Origin: Streptomyces sp. WMMC500
Lineage (GTDB): Bacteria > Actinomycetota > Actinomycetes > Streptomycetales > Streptomycetaceae
Direction: 5' to 3'
Assembly (NCBI RefSeq): GCF_027497195.1
Contig: NZ_CP114905.1
Span: 2,170,001 to 2,234,000, forward strand
Length of the DNA stretch: 64,000 bases
Translations under genes and position numbers: made by a program
Shown here: in pieces, positions 1 through 7,686 of the stretch
Layout of the letters: each line of letters opens with the position of its first letter
Numbering within the stretch: position 1 is the first letter of the stretch
The notes under the pieces: generated by a model
Databases searched by the model: none
What the model saw: only the letters and a program-made list of their open reading frames with translations
What the model was told of the DNA's origin: nothing

Positions 1-2
1 GG

Positions 3-341
3 CTCGCCTTCGCGGTGGCGGCCTCGGCGAACCTGCCGGTGCTGCTCTACGCGCTCTTCTGGCGCCGCTTCACCGCCCGCGGCGCGCTGTGGGCGCTGTA
101 CGGCGGGCTCGGCCCCGCGGTGCTGCTGGTGGTGTTCTCGCCGGTGGTCTCGGGCAGCCCGGCCGCCCTCTTCCCGGGCGTGGACTTCCACGTCTTCCCG
201 CTGCAGAACCCGGGGCTGGTGTCCGTGCCGCTGGGCTTCCTCGCGGGCTGGCTGGGCACGGTCACGTCCGCGGAGCCCGCGGATCCCGTACGGCACGCGA
301 AGACCCAGGTCCGCGCGCTGACCGGGGCGGGGGCCGCGTAG
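3..341 (+). CDS. Sodium:solute symporter, C-terminal fragment
   Basis: The last 112 residues of a membrane transporter whose start lies before the window. The visible part holds two or three hydrophobic segments (for example the stretch beginning ALYGGLGPAVLLVVF), a loop with PALFPGVDFHVFPLQNPG, a final hydrophobic segment, then a short polar tail. The FPLQNPGLVSVPLGFLAGWL pattern followed by a tail is typical of the end of acetate/solute Na+ symporters (SSS family, ActP-like). Such proteins import acetate or another small organic acid with Na+. It converges on the sensor kinase gene 34 bp away. The substrate cannot be fixed from this fragment. Confidence 0.75.
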   Translation, partial: LAFAVAASANLPVLLYALFWRRFTARGALWALYGGLGPAVLLVVFSPVVSGSPAALFPGVDFHVFPLQNPGLVSVPLGFLAGWLGTVTSAEPADPVRHAKTQVRALTGAGAA

Positions 342-374
342 CGGCGGAACCGCGGGCCACACGGGCCACACGGG

Positions 375-2039
375 CTACGGGGCCGGCAGCCGGCGCTCGG
401 GCACGCGCCCGGCCGCCGGCGCCAGCGCCTCCGGGAGCACGACGGTGAACTCCGCGCCCCCGCCCGGCCGCTCGCCGACCTCCGCGCCGCCGCCCTGCCG
501 CTCCGCGAGCCGCCGCACCAGCGCGAGACCGAGGCCCCGCTTGCCGTGCGCGGGCGGCTCCTTCGTCGTCCAGCCGTCCGCGAAGACCATCTCGCGCCGC
601 TCCGCCGGCACCCCCGGACCGGAGTCGGCGACCCGCAGCCGCACCGTCTCGCCGTCGGCGCGCAGGTCCACCTCGACCAGCGGGGCCGGTGAACCCACCG
701 CCGCGTCCAGGGCGTTGTCGACCAGGTTGCCGACGATGGTGACCAGCCCGCGCGGGTCGACTGCCCGGTCGGGCAGCTCCCCCGTCACCACCAGCGGCAC
801 GCCCCGCTCCGCGGCGACGGTCGCCTTGCCGACGAGCAGCGCGGCGAGCAGCGGGTCGCGGATCCGGCCGGTCACCTGCTCCGCGGTGGCGCGACGGCCG
901 CCGGCGGCCTCGGCGATGTACTCGGTGGCCTCCTCCGTCATGCCCAGCTCCAGCAGCCCGAGCAGGGTGTGCAGGTGGTTGGCGTGCTCGTGGTCCTGGG
1001 CGCGCAGGGCGTCGATGAGGCCGCGGGTGGAGTCCAGTTCGCGGCCCAGTTGCTCCAGCTCGGTGCGGTCGCGCAGGGTGGCGACGGCGCCGCCGTCGGC
1101 GGTGGGCATGCGGTTGGCGACGAGCACCCGGCCGTCGCTGACCGTCAGCAGGTCGGAGCCGGCGACCCGGCCGGCGAGCACGTCCGCGGTCCGGCCCGGG
1201 CGCAGCACGTCGTCCAGCGGGCGGCCGGTGTGCCCGGGGTCGATGCCGAGGAGCCGGGCGGCCTCGTCGTTGACCAGCCGCAGCCGGCCGCCGCCGTCGA
1301 GCGCGACGACGCCCTCGCGGATGCCGTGCAGCATCGCCTCGCGCTCGTCCAGCAGCGCTGCTATGTCGGAGAACGCGAGGTCGCGAGTGCGGCGCTGGAG
1401 CCGGCGGGAGTGCGCGAAGGCGACGAGCGCGCCGACGGCCAACGCGCCCCCCGCGTACGCCAGCACGCCGGGCACCGCCGCGATGAGCCGGTCGCGTACG
1501 CCCTCGTACGGGATGCCGACCGAGACCGCGCCGACGATCCGCCCCTCCCGGTCGTGCAGCGGCACCTTGCCGCGGGCGGTACGCCCCATGGTGCCGGTGT
1601 CGATGCCCATCCACTCCTCGCCGGCGAGCGCCGCCGAGGGGTCGGTGGAGACGCGGTGGCCGACGTTCCCGGGCCGGGTGTGGGACCAGCGCACGCCGCG
1701 GTTGTCCAGCACGACGACGTACTCGGCGCCGGTGGCCCTGCGGATCCGCTCGGCGCGGCGCTGCACCGGTCCGTCCGGGTCGGCGGGGGTGGTCAGCAGC
1801 GCCTCGGCGAGGCCGGGCTCGACCGCGGTGCTCTGCGCGATGGCCAGCGCGCGGCGCATCACCTGCCGGTCGAGCTCGTCGCTGTACGGCGCGAGGAAGA
1901 GCGCCGCGGCGAGGATCGTGACCCCGGTGGCCAGGGCGAGCTGCATGAGCAGGATCTGGGAGGAGACACGGCGCGGCCAGCCGAGCCGCCGGCCGGGGCC
2001 GCGGGGCTCGCCGCGGCGTACGGTCGACGTTGCACCCAT
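375..2039 (-). CDS. Sensor histidine kinase, DcuS/CitA type
   Basis: A 554-residue membrane sensor kinase. An N-terminal membrane helix (about residues 28-50) is followed by an extracytoplasmic sensor domain (about 50-190), a second helix (about 190-213), a cytoplasmic PAS domain (about 225-330), and a phosphoacceptor region with DHEHANHLHTLLGLLEL. The C-terminal HATPase shows the N box (LVDNALDA), DSGPGVP and GLGLALVRRL. In this family the sensor domain binds C4-dicarboxylates or citrate, and the phosphoryl group passes to a CitB/DcuR-type regulator. No such regulator is next to it: the downstream neighbour is the convergent symporter and the upstream gene is unrelated. The symporter could be its target, which is an inference from proximity. 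Confidence 0.88.
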   Translation of the reverse strand: MGATSTVRRGEPRGPGRRLGWPRRVSSQILLMQLALATGVTILAAALFLAPYSDELDRQVMRRALAIAQSTAVEPGLAEALLTTPADPDGPVQRRAERIRRATGAEYVVVLDNRGVRWSHTRPGNVGHRVSTDPSAALAGEEWMGIDTGTMGRTARGKVPLHDREGRIVGAVSVGIPYEGVRDRLIAAVPGVLAYAGGALAVGALVAFAHSRRLQRRTRDLAFSDIAALLDEREAMLHGIREGVVALDGGGRLRLVNDEAARLLGIDPGHTGRPLDDVLRPGRTADVLAGRVAGSDLLTVSDGRVLVANRMPTADGGAVATLRDRTELEQLGRELDSTRGLIDALRAQDHEHANHLHTLLGLLELGMTEEATEYIAEAAGGRRATAEQVTGRIRDPLLAALLVGKATVAAERGVPLVVTGELPDRAVDPRGLVTIVGNLVDNALDAAVGSPAPLVEVDLRADGETVRLRVADSGPGVPAERREMVFADGWTTKEPPAHGKRGLGLALVRRLAERQGGGAEVGERPGGGAEFTVVLPEALAPAAGRVPERRLPAP

Positions 2040-2109
2040 GAGGGCGAACCGTAACCGACCGGGACGCTACGGGCATCCCCCTGGCGTGGCTTCCCGGGTG
2101 CGGCCGGAC

Positions 2110-3051
2110 TCACCGCGCGCGCGGCGGCCCCGCGGCCATGTGCCGCTGCAGGACGGGCGCGGCGCCGCAGCTCGCGGGCGTGGCCGCGGCGGCGGCGCGC
2201 GCGGTGACGGGCACGTCCCAGGCGCGCCCGTCGCGGTGCGCGACGGTCACCCGCCAGCCGTCACCGTCACCTTCGCGTTCGGCTTCGGCCTCGGCTTCGG
2301 TGCGTACGACCACGAGGTCGTCGGCGCCGTACGCCCCGGTCAGCCGGCGCACCGCCAGCTCCGCCGCCTGCCCGGGGCGCTCCCAGGTGGAGCGTCCGCG
2401 GCAGCCGTCCGGGACGACCAGCCCGGAGGCCAGCCACTCGATGACCTCCTTGACGGCGTGCGGGGTCATGCGGCCGTAGGCGTAGCCGTGCGGGAGGAGG
2501 AGCAGGGTGGGCGAGAAGCGGTGGCCGCCGATGTGGGTGATCTCCCAGGTCGCGGTGCCGCCCGCGGCGTGCAGGTCGGCGGCCAGCGGACGGCCGAGGA
2601 GCGCGCAGCAGCGGTCGCGCCGGCCGTTGGTGCAGACGAAGACCGGCGGCTCGCCGCGGTACGGGCCGGCGCCGAGGGCGGCGTCGAAGCCCGCGTGCTC
2701 GCCGCGGCCGAGGGCGGCGAGGTCGAGGCCGGTGAGGACCGCGGGGTCACGGAGGTCGGTGGCGCGGATCCAGGTGCCGCCGGGGGCGGTGTGGGCGGCG
2801 AGGACGCGGCGGCTGGCGGGGCGGCGGACGTCGGCGTGCCGGCCGGGCCGGCGGATGAGCGCGACGCGTACGCCGGTGCCCTCGGCGCGTTCCTCCAGGG
2901 CACGGCCGATCTCGGGGTCGAGGTGGCTCTGGGTCAGCGCCTCGTTCCCCCACGGGCCGGTCTGCTCGACGAGCAGCCAGGTCGCGGCGACGGCCGCGGT
3001 CCCGGCGAGCGGTTCGGCCAGCTCTCCGGAGGCGGTCGCGCACGTACTCAC
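2110..3051 (-). CDS. Sucrase/ferredoxin-like family protein
   Basis: A 313-residue protein of the sucraseferredoxin-like family (thioredoxin-like ferredoxin fold). The N-terminus STCATASGELAEPLAGTAA, the cysteine cluster CTNGRRDRCCALLGRPLA (about residues 139-156) and HIGGHRFSPTLLLLP are family hallmarks; the cysteines plus histidine probably hold a 2Fe-2S centre. The biochemical role in actinomycetes is unknown to me. The start is GTG at 3051, supported by the conserved N-terminus. An iron box touches the start codon, so the gene is probably derepressed when iron is short and may serve iron redox chemistry, for example release from siderophores (inference). Confidence 0.85.
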   Translation of the reverse strand: MSTCATASGELAEPLAGTAAVAATWLLVEQTGPWGNEALTQSHLDPEIGRALEERAEGTGVRVALIRRPGRHADVRRPASRRVLAAHTAPGGTWIRATDLRDPAVLTGLDLAALGRGEHAGFDAALGAGPYRGEPPVFVCTNGRRDRCCALLGRPLAADLHAAGGTATWEITHIGGHRFSPTLLLLPHGYAYGRMTPHAVKEVIEWLASGLVVPDGCRGRSTWERPGQAAELAVRRLTGAYGADDLVVVRTEAEAEAEREGDGDGWRVTVAHRDGRAWDVPVTARAAAAATPASCGAAPVLQRHMAAGPPRAR

Positions 3052-3070
3052 ATAGGTGAGCCTAACCGTT
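3052..3070 (-). promoter_or_regulatory. Iron box (DmdR1/IdeR-type operator) with embedded -10
   Basis: On the minus strand the 19 bases read AACGGTTAGGCTCACCTAT. They match the actinobacterial DtxR-family iron box (TTAGGTTAGGCTNACCTAA-like) across the central GGTTAGGCTCACCTA. The hexamer TAGGCT inside it lies exactly 7 nt before the GTG start at 3051, so it can be the -10 of a leaderless promoter. Fe-DmdR1 bound here would cover the -10 directly. No other iron box was found in the window. Confidence 0.8.
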
Positions 3071-3224
3071 CTTCAACGCCCCGTCCCCCGGGGCCCGTCC
3101 GTCCCGGTGGTCCCCCGCGTCCCGGGGGTCCTCGCGGGCCCCCGGCACCGCTGCCGCCCGCGGCGTACGCCCACCCCCCGGCGTACCGCCCGCGCAGGCG
3201 GGACGGGTCGGTCCCGCGACCCCC

Positions 3225-3258
3225 GCAAGCAGTTTGCGCTTCTTGCGCTAATCTTGCG
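3225..3258. promoter_or_regulatory. TTGCG-repeat operator and leaderless promoter of the LacI gene
   Basis: One GCAAG (3225-3229) and three TTGCG direct repeats (3234-3238, 3243-3247, 3254-3258) lie just before the ATG at 3262. Similar TTGCA/TTGCG elements occur before the binding-protein gene at 4293-4318. Repeated CTTGC-type pentamers are, as I recall, the recognition elements of Streptomyces MalR-like repressors, so autoregulation is likely. TAATCT (3249-3254) lies 7 nt before the ATG and is a plausible -10 of a leaderless transcript. Confidence 0.55.
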
Positions 3259-3261
3259 GGC

Positions 3262-4266
3262 ATGACTCGACGACTTGCTGAGGTTGCCAAGAAGGTGGGG
3301 GTCTCCGAGGCCACCGTCAGCCGCGTGCTGAACGGAAAGCCCGGGGTGTCGGAGGCGACCCGGCAGGCGGTGCTGTCGGCCCTCGACGTGCTCGGCTACG
3401 AACGGCCCACGCAACTGCGCGGCGAGCGCGCCCGGCTGGTCGGCCTGGTGCTGCCGGAGCTGCAGAACCCGATCTTCCCCGCGCTGGGCGAGGTGGTCGG
3501 CGGCGCGCTGGCCCAGCTCGGCCTCACCCCGGTGCTGTGCACGCAGACGAAGAACGGCGTCTCCGAGGCCGCGTACGTGGATCTGCTCCTGCAACAGCAG
3601 GTCTCCGGCGTGGTGTTCGCCGGTGGCCAGTACGCGCAGTCCGCCGCGCCGCACGAGCACTACCGCAGGCTGGCCGAGCGGCGCATCCCGGTGGTGCTGA
3701 TCAACGCCGCCATCGAGGACCTGGGCTTCCCCCGCGTCTCCTGCGACGACGCGGTCGCCGTCGAGCAGGCGTGGCGGCACCTCGCGTCGCTCGGGCACCG
3801 CCGCATCGGCATGCTGCTGGGCCCCGGCGACCACGTGCCCTCGGCCCGCAAGCTCGCCGCCGGCGAGGAGCTGGCCGGGCAGACGGGCCTGGAGCTGCCG
3901 CCGTCGCGCGTGGCGCGGGCGCAGTACTCGCTGGAGAGCGGGCAGGCGGCCGCCACGCGGATGCTGGAGGACGGCGTCACGGGGTTCGTGTGCGCCAGCG
4001 ACCCGCTCGCGCTCGGGGTGATCCGGGCGGTGCGGCGGCGCGGCCTGGACGTGCCGGGGGACGTGTCGGTGGTGGGGTACGACGACTCGGCGTTCATGAA
4101 CTGCACCTCGCCGCCGCTGACGACGGTGCGGCAGCCGATCGAGTCGATGGGCCGGGCGGCGGTCGAGCTGCTGTCGGCGCAGATCGGCGGCGCCCCGGTC
4201 GCCGCCGACGAGCTGCTGTTCGAGCCGGAGCTGGTGGTGCGCGGCTCCACCGGCCCGGCGCGGTGA
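3262..4266 (+). CDS. LacI-family transcriptional repressor (MalR-like)
   Basis: A 334-residue LacI/GalR regulator. The N-terminal helix-turn-helix begins TRRLAEVAKKVGVSEATVSRV, followed by the hinge region with ALDVLGYERP and a periplasmic-binding-protein-like effector domain (about residues 60-330) ending in SPPLTTVRQPIESMGRAAVE. The sequence resembles Streptomyces MalR/Reg1, the repressor of maltose/maltodextrin transport operons. It sits 136 bp before, and in the same direction as, an ABC sugar importer and glycoside hydrolase genes, so it most likely represses them until an alpha-glucan oligosaccharide binds. TTGCG repeats occur in front of both transcription units. The effector is inferred. 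Confidence 0.9.
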   Translation: MTRRLAEVAKKVGVSEATVSRVLNGKPGVSEATRQAVLSALDVLGYERPTQLRGERARLVGLVLPELQNPIFPALGEVVGGALAQLGLTPVLCTQTKNGVSEAAYVDLLLQQQVSGVVFAGGQYAQSAAPHEHYRRLAERRIPVVLINAAIEDLGFPRVSCDDAVAVEQAWRHLASLGHRRIGMLLGPGDHVPSARKLAAGEELAGQTGLELPPSRVARAQYSLESGQAAATRMLEDGVTGFVCASDPLALGVIRAVRRRGLDVPGDVSVVGYDDSAFMNCTSPPLTTVRQPIESMGRAAVELLSAQIGGAPVAADELLFEPELVVRGSTGPAR

Positions 4267-4292
4267 AGGATCTTCATTCGTCAGTCTCATTC

Positions 4293-4318
4293 TTGCAATT
4301 TCCGCGCGACATATTGCG
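4293..4318. promoter_or_regulatory. Candidate LacI operator/promoter of the glycan operon
   Basis: TTGCAA (4293-4298) and TTGCG (4314-4318) flank a 15-bp spacer with CATATT between them, which could be a -10. The same pentamer type is repeated before the LacI gene, suggesting a shared regulator. The start codon of the binding protein is about 85 bp downstream. Confidence 0.45.
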
Positions 4319-4402
4319 AAGACCTGTCGACGGTGGTTGAGTGTGCGCGCCACGGCAGCGTGCAGCCGTGGCTTCCCGCTCCTGCCCAGAGGGGTCACCG
4401 AG

Positions 4403-5797
4403 ATGAGAAAAACCGGGTTCCGCCGTACCAGCGCCGCCCTCGCCGTCAGCGCCGCCCTGGCGCTCGTCGCCGCGTGCGGCACCTCCAGCTCCGACGAGGG
4501 CGAGGACGACGCGGCCGATCCGGCCGACGCCGCCGCCCCGCTGGACCCGGAGACCGAGGTCACCCTGACGATCGACTGCATGCCGCCGGCGGCCGAGAAG
4601 GCCGAGCTCAAGGAGTGGAACGAGGACGTAGCGGCCTTCAACAAGGAGTACCCGAACGTCACGATCGAGGGGAAGCAGACCGACCCCTGCCTGGAGCCGC
4701 CGCGCTTCACGGCCATGCTCAAGGCCAAGTCCCAGCCGGACGCCTTCTACACGTACTTCACCGACCTCCAGCAGGTGCTCGACAACGACGGCGCCGCGGA
4801 CATCACCGCGTACGTCAACGACAAGACGGTGCCGGCGCTCGCGGACATCGACCCGCAGGTCCTCGACGTGCTCAAGCAGGACGGCAAGCTCTACGGGCTG
4901 CCGACCAGCAACTACACCATGGGTCTGCTGATCAACCGCAAGCTCTTCGAGGAGGCCGGCCTGGACCCCGACAACCCGCCGACGTCCTGGGACGAGGTGC
5001 GTACCGCCGCCAAGGCGATATCCGGCCTCGGCGACGGCATCAGCGGCTTCGGCGAGTACAGCGCCGGCAACAACGGCGGCTGGCACTTCACCGCCTCGAT
5101 GTACGGCCTCGGCGGCGACATCGTCTCCGAGGACGGCACCAAGGCCGCGTTCAACGACGAGACCGGCCGCGAGTACGTCGAGACCCTCCACGCGATGCGC
5201 TGGGAGGACGACAGCATGGGCAAGACCCAGTTGCTCAAGTGGGGCGACCTGCAGAAGCAGATGGCGACCGGCAAGCTCGGCATGTTCCTCGCCGCGCCCG
5301 ACGACATCACGTACATGGTCCAGCAACTGGGCGGCGACTACGCCGACTACGGCATGGGCCCGATACCTGGCGGCGAGGCGACCCTCTTCGGCGGCAACGA
5401 CTACCTGATCAAGAAGGGCAGCTCGCCCGACCAGATCAAGGCCGCCATCGCCTGGCTGAACTTCAAGTTCCTCACCCCCGGCAAGGGCCAGTTCGAGTGG
5501 GCCCGTACCAAGGCCGACGGGCTGCCCGTCGGGCTGCCGCAGCCGGACTTCTGGAAGGGCGAGAGCAAGCAGCAGGACGACAAGCTGCGCGCCGAGCACT
5601 CCACGATGCCGGTCGAGAACTTCCAGCCCTTCCGCGACGACCCGGTCCCCGGCCGCGCCGAGCCGCCCAAGGCGCAGGAGATCTACAAGGTCCTCGACAC
5701 GGTGATGTCGGGCGTGCTCACCAACGAGGACGCCGACCCCGCGGGACTGCTCGACACCGCCGAGGACCAGGTCAACCAGGTCCTCGCGAACCAGTAG
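4403..5797 (+). CDS. ABC sugar-binding lipoprotein
   Basis: A 464-residue extracellular solute-binding protein (carbohydrate family 1). The N-terminus has a basic start (MRKTGFRRT), a hydrophobic core and a lipobox LVAAC, so it is a lipoprotein anchored at Cys23 or nearby. The mature part has the usual features: VTLTIDCMPP strand, LINRKLFEEAGLDPDNPP hinge, and SAGNNGGWHFTASMYGLGGD ligand-lobe segment. An ATG at 4403 with an upstream purine-rich AGAGGGG sequence is preferred over an in-frame start at 4337, because it begins directly with the signal peptide. It delivers an oligosaccharide to the two permeases downstream (ORF gap of 2 bp). The neighbouring hydrolases point to an alpha-glucan or mannan oligosaccharide. 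Confidence 0.9.
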   Translation: MRKTGFRRTSAALAVSAALALVAACGTSSSDEGEDDAADPADAAAPLDPETEVTLTIDCMPPAAEKAELKEWNEDVAAFNKEYPNVTIEGKQTDPCLEPPRFTAMLKAKSQPDAFYTYFTDLQQVLDNDGAADITAYVNDKTVPALADIDPQVLDVLKQDGKLYGLPTSNYTMGLLINRKLFEEAGLDPDNPPTSWDEVRTAAKAISGLGDGISGFGEYSAGNNGGWHFTASMYGLGGDIVSEDGTKAAFNDETGREYVETLHAMRWEDDSMGKTQLLKWGDLQKQMATGKLGMFLAAPDDITYMVQQLGGDYADYGMGPIPGGEATLFGGNDYLIKKGSSPDQIKAAIAWLNFKFLTPGKGQFEWARTKADGLPVGLPQPDFWKGESKQQDDKLRAEHSTMPVENFQPFRDDPVPGRAEPPKAQEIYKVLDTVMSGVLTNEDADPAGLLDTAEDQVNQVLANQ

Positions 5798-5799
5798 CC

Positions 5800-6750
5800 A
5801 TGGCGGCGCCCACCCTGTCCCGGCCGGCCGCCCCGTCCGCGGGGCGGCCCGCCGGCCGCCGGCACGCGGGCCGCGAGAGCTTCGGCCGCGCGCTGCGCCG
5901 CAACCTGACCGCCCACGGCTTCCTCATCGGCGCCGTGCTCTGCTTCTCGCTCTTCTCCTGGTATCCGATGGTCAGGGAGTTCATCCTGGCCTTCCAGAAG
6001 AACGAGGACGGCGAGACCGTCTGGGCCGGCTGGTCGAACCTCAGTTACATCTTCAACGACCCCGCCTTCTGGGAAGCGTGGCGCAACACCTTCTTCTTCA
6101 CCGGCCTGGCGCTGCTCCTCGGCTTCGCCGTGCCGTTCGCGGTCGCGATCGTGCTGAACGAGTTCCGGCACGGCCGGGCGTATCTGCGGATCCTGGTGTA
6201 CCTGCCGGTGATGCTGCCGCCGGTCGCCTCCGTGCTGCTCTTCAAGTACTTCTACGACCCGGGCCACGGGCTCTTCAACCGCATCCTGGAGACCTTCGGC
6301 CTGCCCGCGCAGGACTGGCTGCAGTCGACCGACACCGCGATGCTGTCCGTCGTCATCGCCGCGACCTGGATGAACATGGGCGCCGCCACGCTGATCTACC
6401 TGGCCGCGCTGCAGGGCATCCCGGGCGAGCTGTACGAGGCCGCGGAGCTCGACGGTGCCGGGCTGTTCCGCAAGATCTGGCACGTCACCATCCCGCAGAC
6501 AAGGCTCATCCTGTCGCTGATGCTGCTGATGCAGATCATCGCCACGATGCAGGTCTTCGTGGAGCCTTTCCTGCTCACCGGCGGCGCCGGCCCGGAGAAC
6601 TCGACGCTCACCGTCGTCCAGCTCATCTACCAGTACGCCTTCACCTTCAACAACTACGGCAGCGCCGCGGCCCTCGGGGTCGTCCTGATGCTGGTGCTCG
6701 CCGTCTTCTCGGCCGCGTTCGTCCGCCTCGACCGCAGCAGCGAAGACTGA
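5800..6750 (+). CDS. ABC sugar permease (MalF-like)
   Basis: A 316-residue inner-membrane permease of the MalF/UgpA type with six predicted helices. The EAA loop, which contacts the ATPase, is visible as YEAAELDGAGLFRKIWHVTIP (about residues 212-232). The basic N-terminal 40 residues are cytoplasmic. It starts at the ATG only 2 bp after the stop of the binding protein, indicating one transcript. No dedicated ATPase gene is in this locus; Streptomyces sugar importers commonly share one multi-sugar ATPase (MsiK) encoded elsewhere, which is the likely motor here. Confidence 0.92.
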   Translation: MAAPTLSRPAAPSAGRPAGRRHAGRESFGRALRRNLTAHGFLIGAVLCFSLFSWYPMVREFILAFQKNEDGETVWAGWSNLSYIFNDPAFWEAWRNTFFFTGLALLLGFAVPFAVAIVLNEFRHGRAYLRILVYLPVMLPPVASVLLFKYFYDPGHGLFNRILETFGLPAQDWLQSTDTAMLSVVIAATWMNMGAATLIYLAALQGIPGELYEAAELDGAGLFRKIWHVTIPQTRLILSLMLLMQIIATMQVFVEPFLLTGGAGPENSTLTVVQLIYQYAFTFNNYGSAAALGVVLMLVLAVFSAAFVRLDRSSED

Positions 6751-6766
6751 AGCCGGGAGATCCCAG

Positions 6767-7648
6767 ATGGCCGAATCACAAAGGACGCTGATCTCGCCGG
6801 CGGTGCTGGCCAGGCCGCGCGGAAAGGCCCTGTACTGGGCCGCGTTCGCGCTGGTCATGGCGGTCTTCACGCTGGCGTTCATCGGGCCGCTGTACTGGAT
6901 GGTGACCAGCGGGCTGAAGTCCTCCCAGGAGTTCGCGCAGACCCCGCCGACGCTGGTGCCCGGCGAGGTCCAGCCGGACAACTACTCCGAGGCGTGGAGC
7001 GTGCTGGACCTGTCCCAACTGCTCCTCAACACCTGCGTGTACGCCTTCGGCGCGCTGGCCTTCATGCTCGTCTTCGACGTGGCCGCGGCGTACTCGCTGT
7101 CCAAGCTCCGCCCCGTGCTGGGCAAGGTCATCCTCGGCGCGATGCTCGCGACCCTGATGATCCCGGCCACGGTGCTTGTCGTACCGCAGTACCTCACGGT
7201 GCTCGACGTGCCGCTGGTGGAGCGCAACCTCATCAACTCGCCGTGGGTGATCTGGCTGCCGGCGGTCACCAACGCCTTCAACATCTTCCTGCTCAAGCGG
7301 TTCTTCGACTCCATCCCCCGGGAGCTGATGGACGCCGCGGCCATGGACGGCGCATCGCCGATGCGCACCCTGTGGTCCATCGTCCTGCCGATGTCCCGGC
7401 CGATCCTCGGCGTGGTCTCGATCTTCGCGGTCGTCGCCGTGTGGAAGGACTTCCTCTGGCCGATGCTCACCCTGCCCGACCCGTCGAAGCAGACACTCAA
7501 CGTCGGCATCTACTCGCTGGGCGCGAGCGTTCCGGAGAACCAGCTCATCGCGGCCCTCGCGATCGCTTCCGTGCCCACGTTGGTGATCTTCCTCGTCTTC
7601 CAGCGCAACATCATGCACGGCCTGACCGCCGGCAGCCTCAAGGGCTGA
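6767..7648 (+). CDS. ABC sugar permease (MalG-like)
   Basis: A 293-residue permease of the MalG/UgpE type, partner of the preceding MalF-like protein. It has six predicted helices and the EAA loop ELMDAAAMDGASPMRTLWSIV (about residues 186-206). The gene begins 16 bp after its partner, and a GGGAGATCCC sequence before the ATG supplies the ribosome-binding site. The pair forms the membrane channel that imports oligosaccharides captured by the lipoprotein. Confidence 0.93.
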   Translation: MAESQRTLISPAVLARPRGKALYWAAFALVMAVFTLAFIGPLYWMVTSGLKSSQEFAQTPPTLVPGEVQPDNYSEAWSVLDLSQLLLNTCVYAFGALAFMLVFDVAAAYSLSKLRPVLGKVILGAMLATLMIPATVLVVPQYLTVLDVPLVERNLINSPWVIWLPAVTNAFNIFLLKRFFDSIPRELMDAAAMDGASPMRTLWSIVLPMSRPILGVVSIFAVVAVWKDFLWPMLTLPDPSKQTLNVGIYSLGASVPENQLIAALAIASVPTLVIFLVFQRNIMHGLTAGSLKG

Positions 7649-7686
7649 CGGCACGGGCCCCCTTCCTGAACCAGTAGGGATTTCCT

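Noticed and set aside
445..3261. Long plus-strand open frame running through the histidine kinase and sucrase-like genes into the LacI gene
   Set aside because: High GC content leaves non-coding frames open; its translation is Ser/Arg/Pro-rich without domains, whereas the minus strand encodes clear families. Only the LacI part from 3262 is real.
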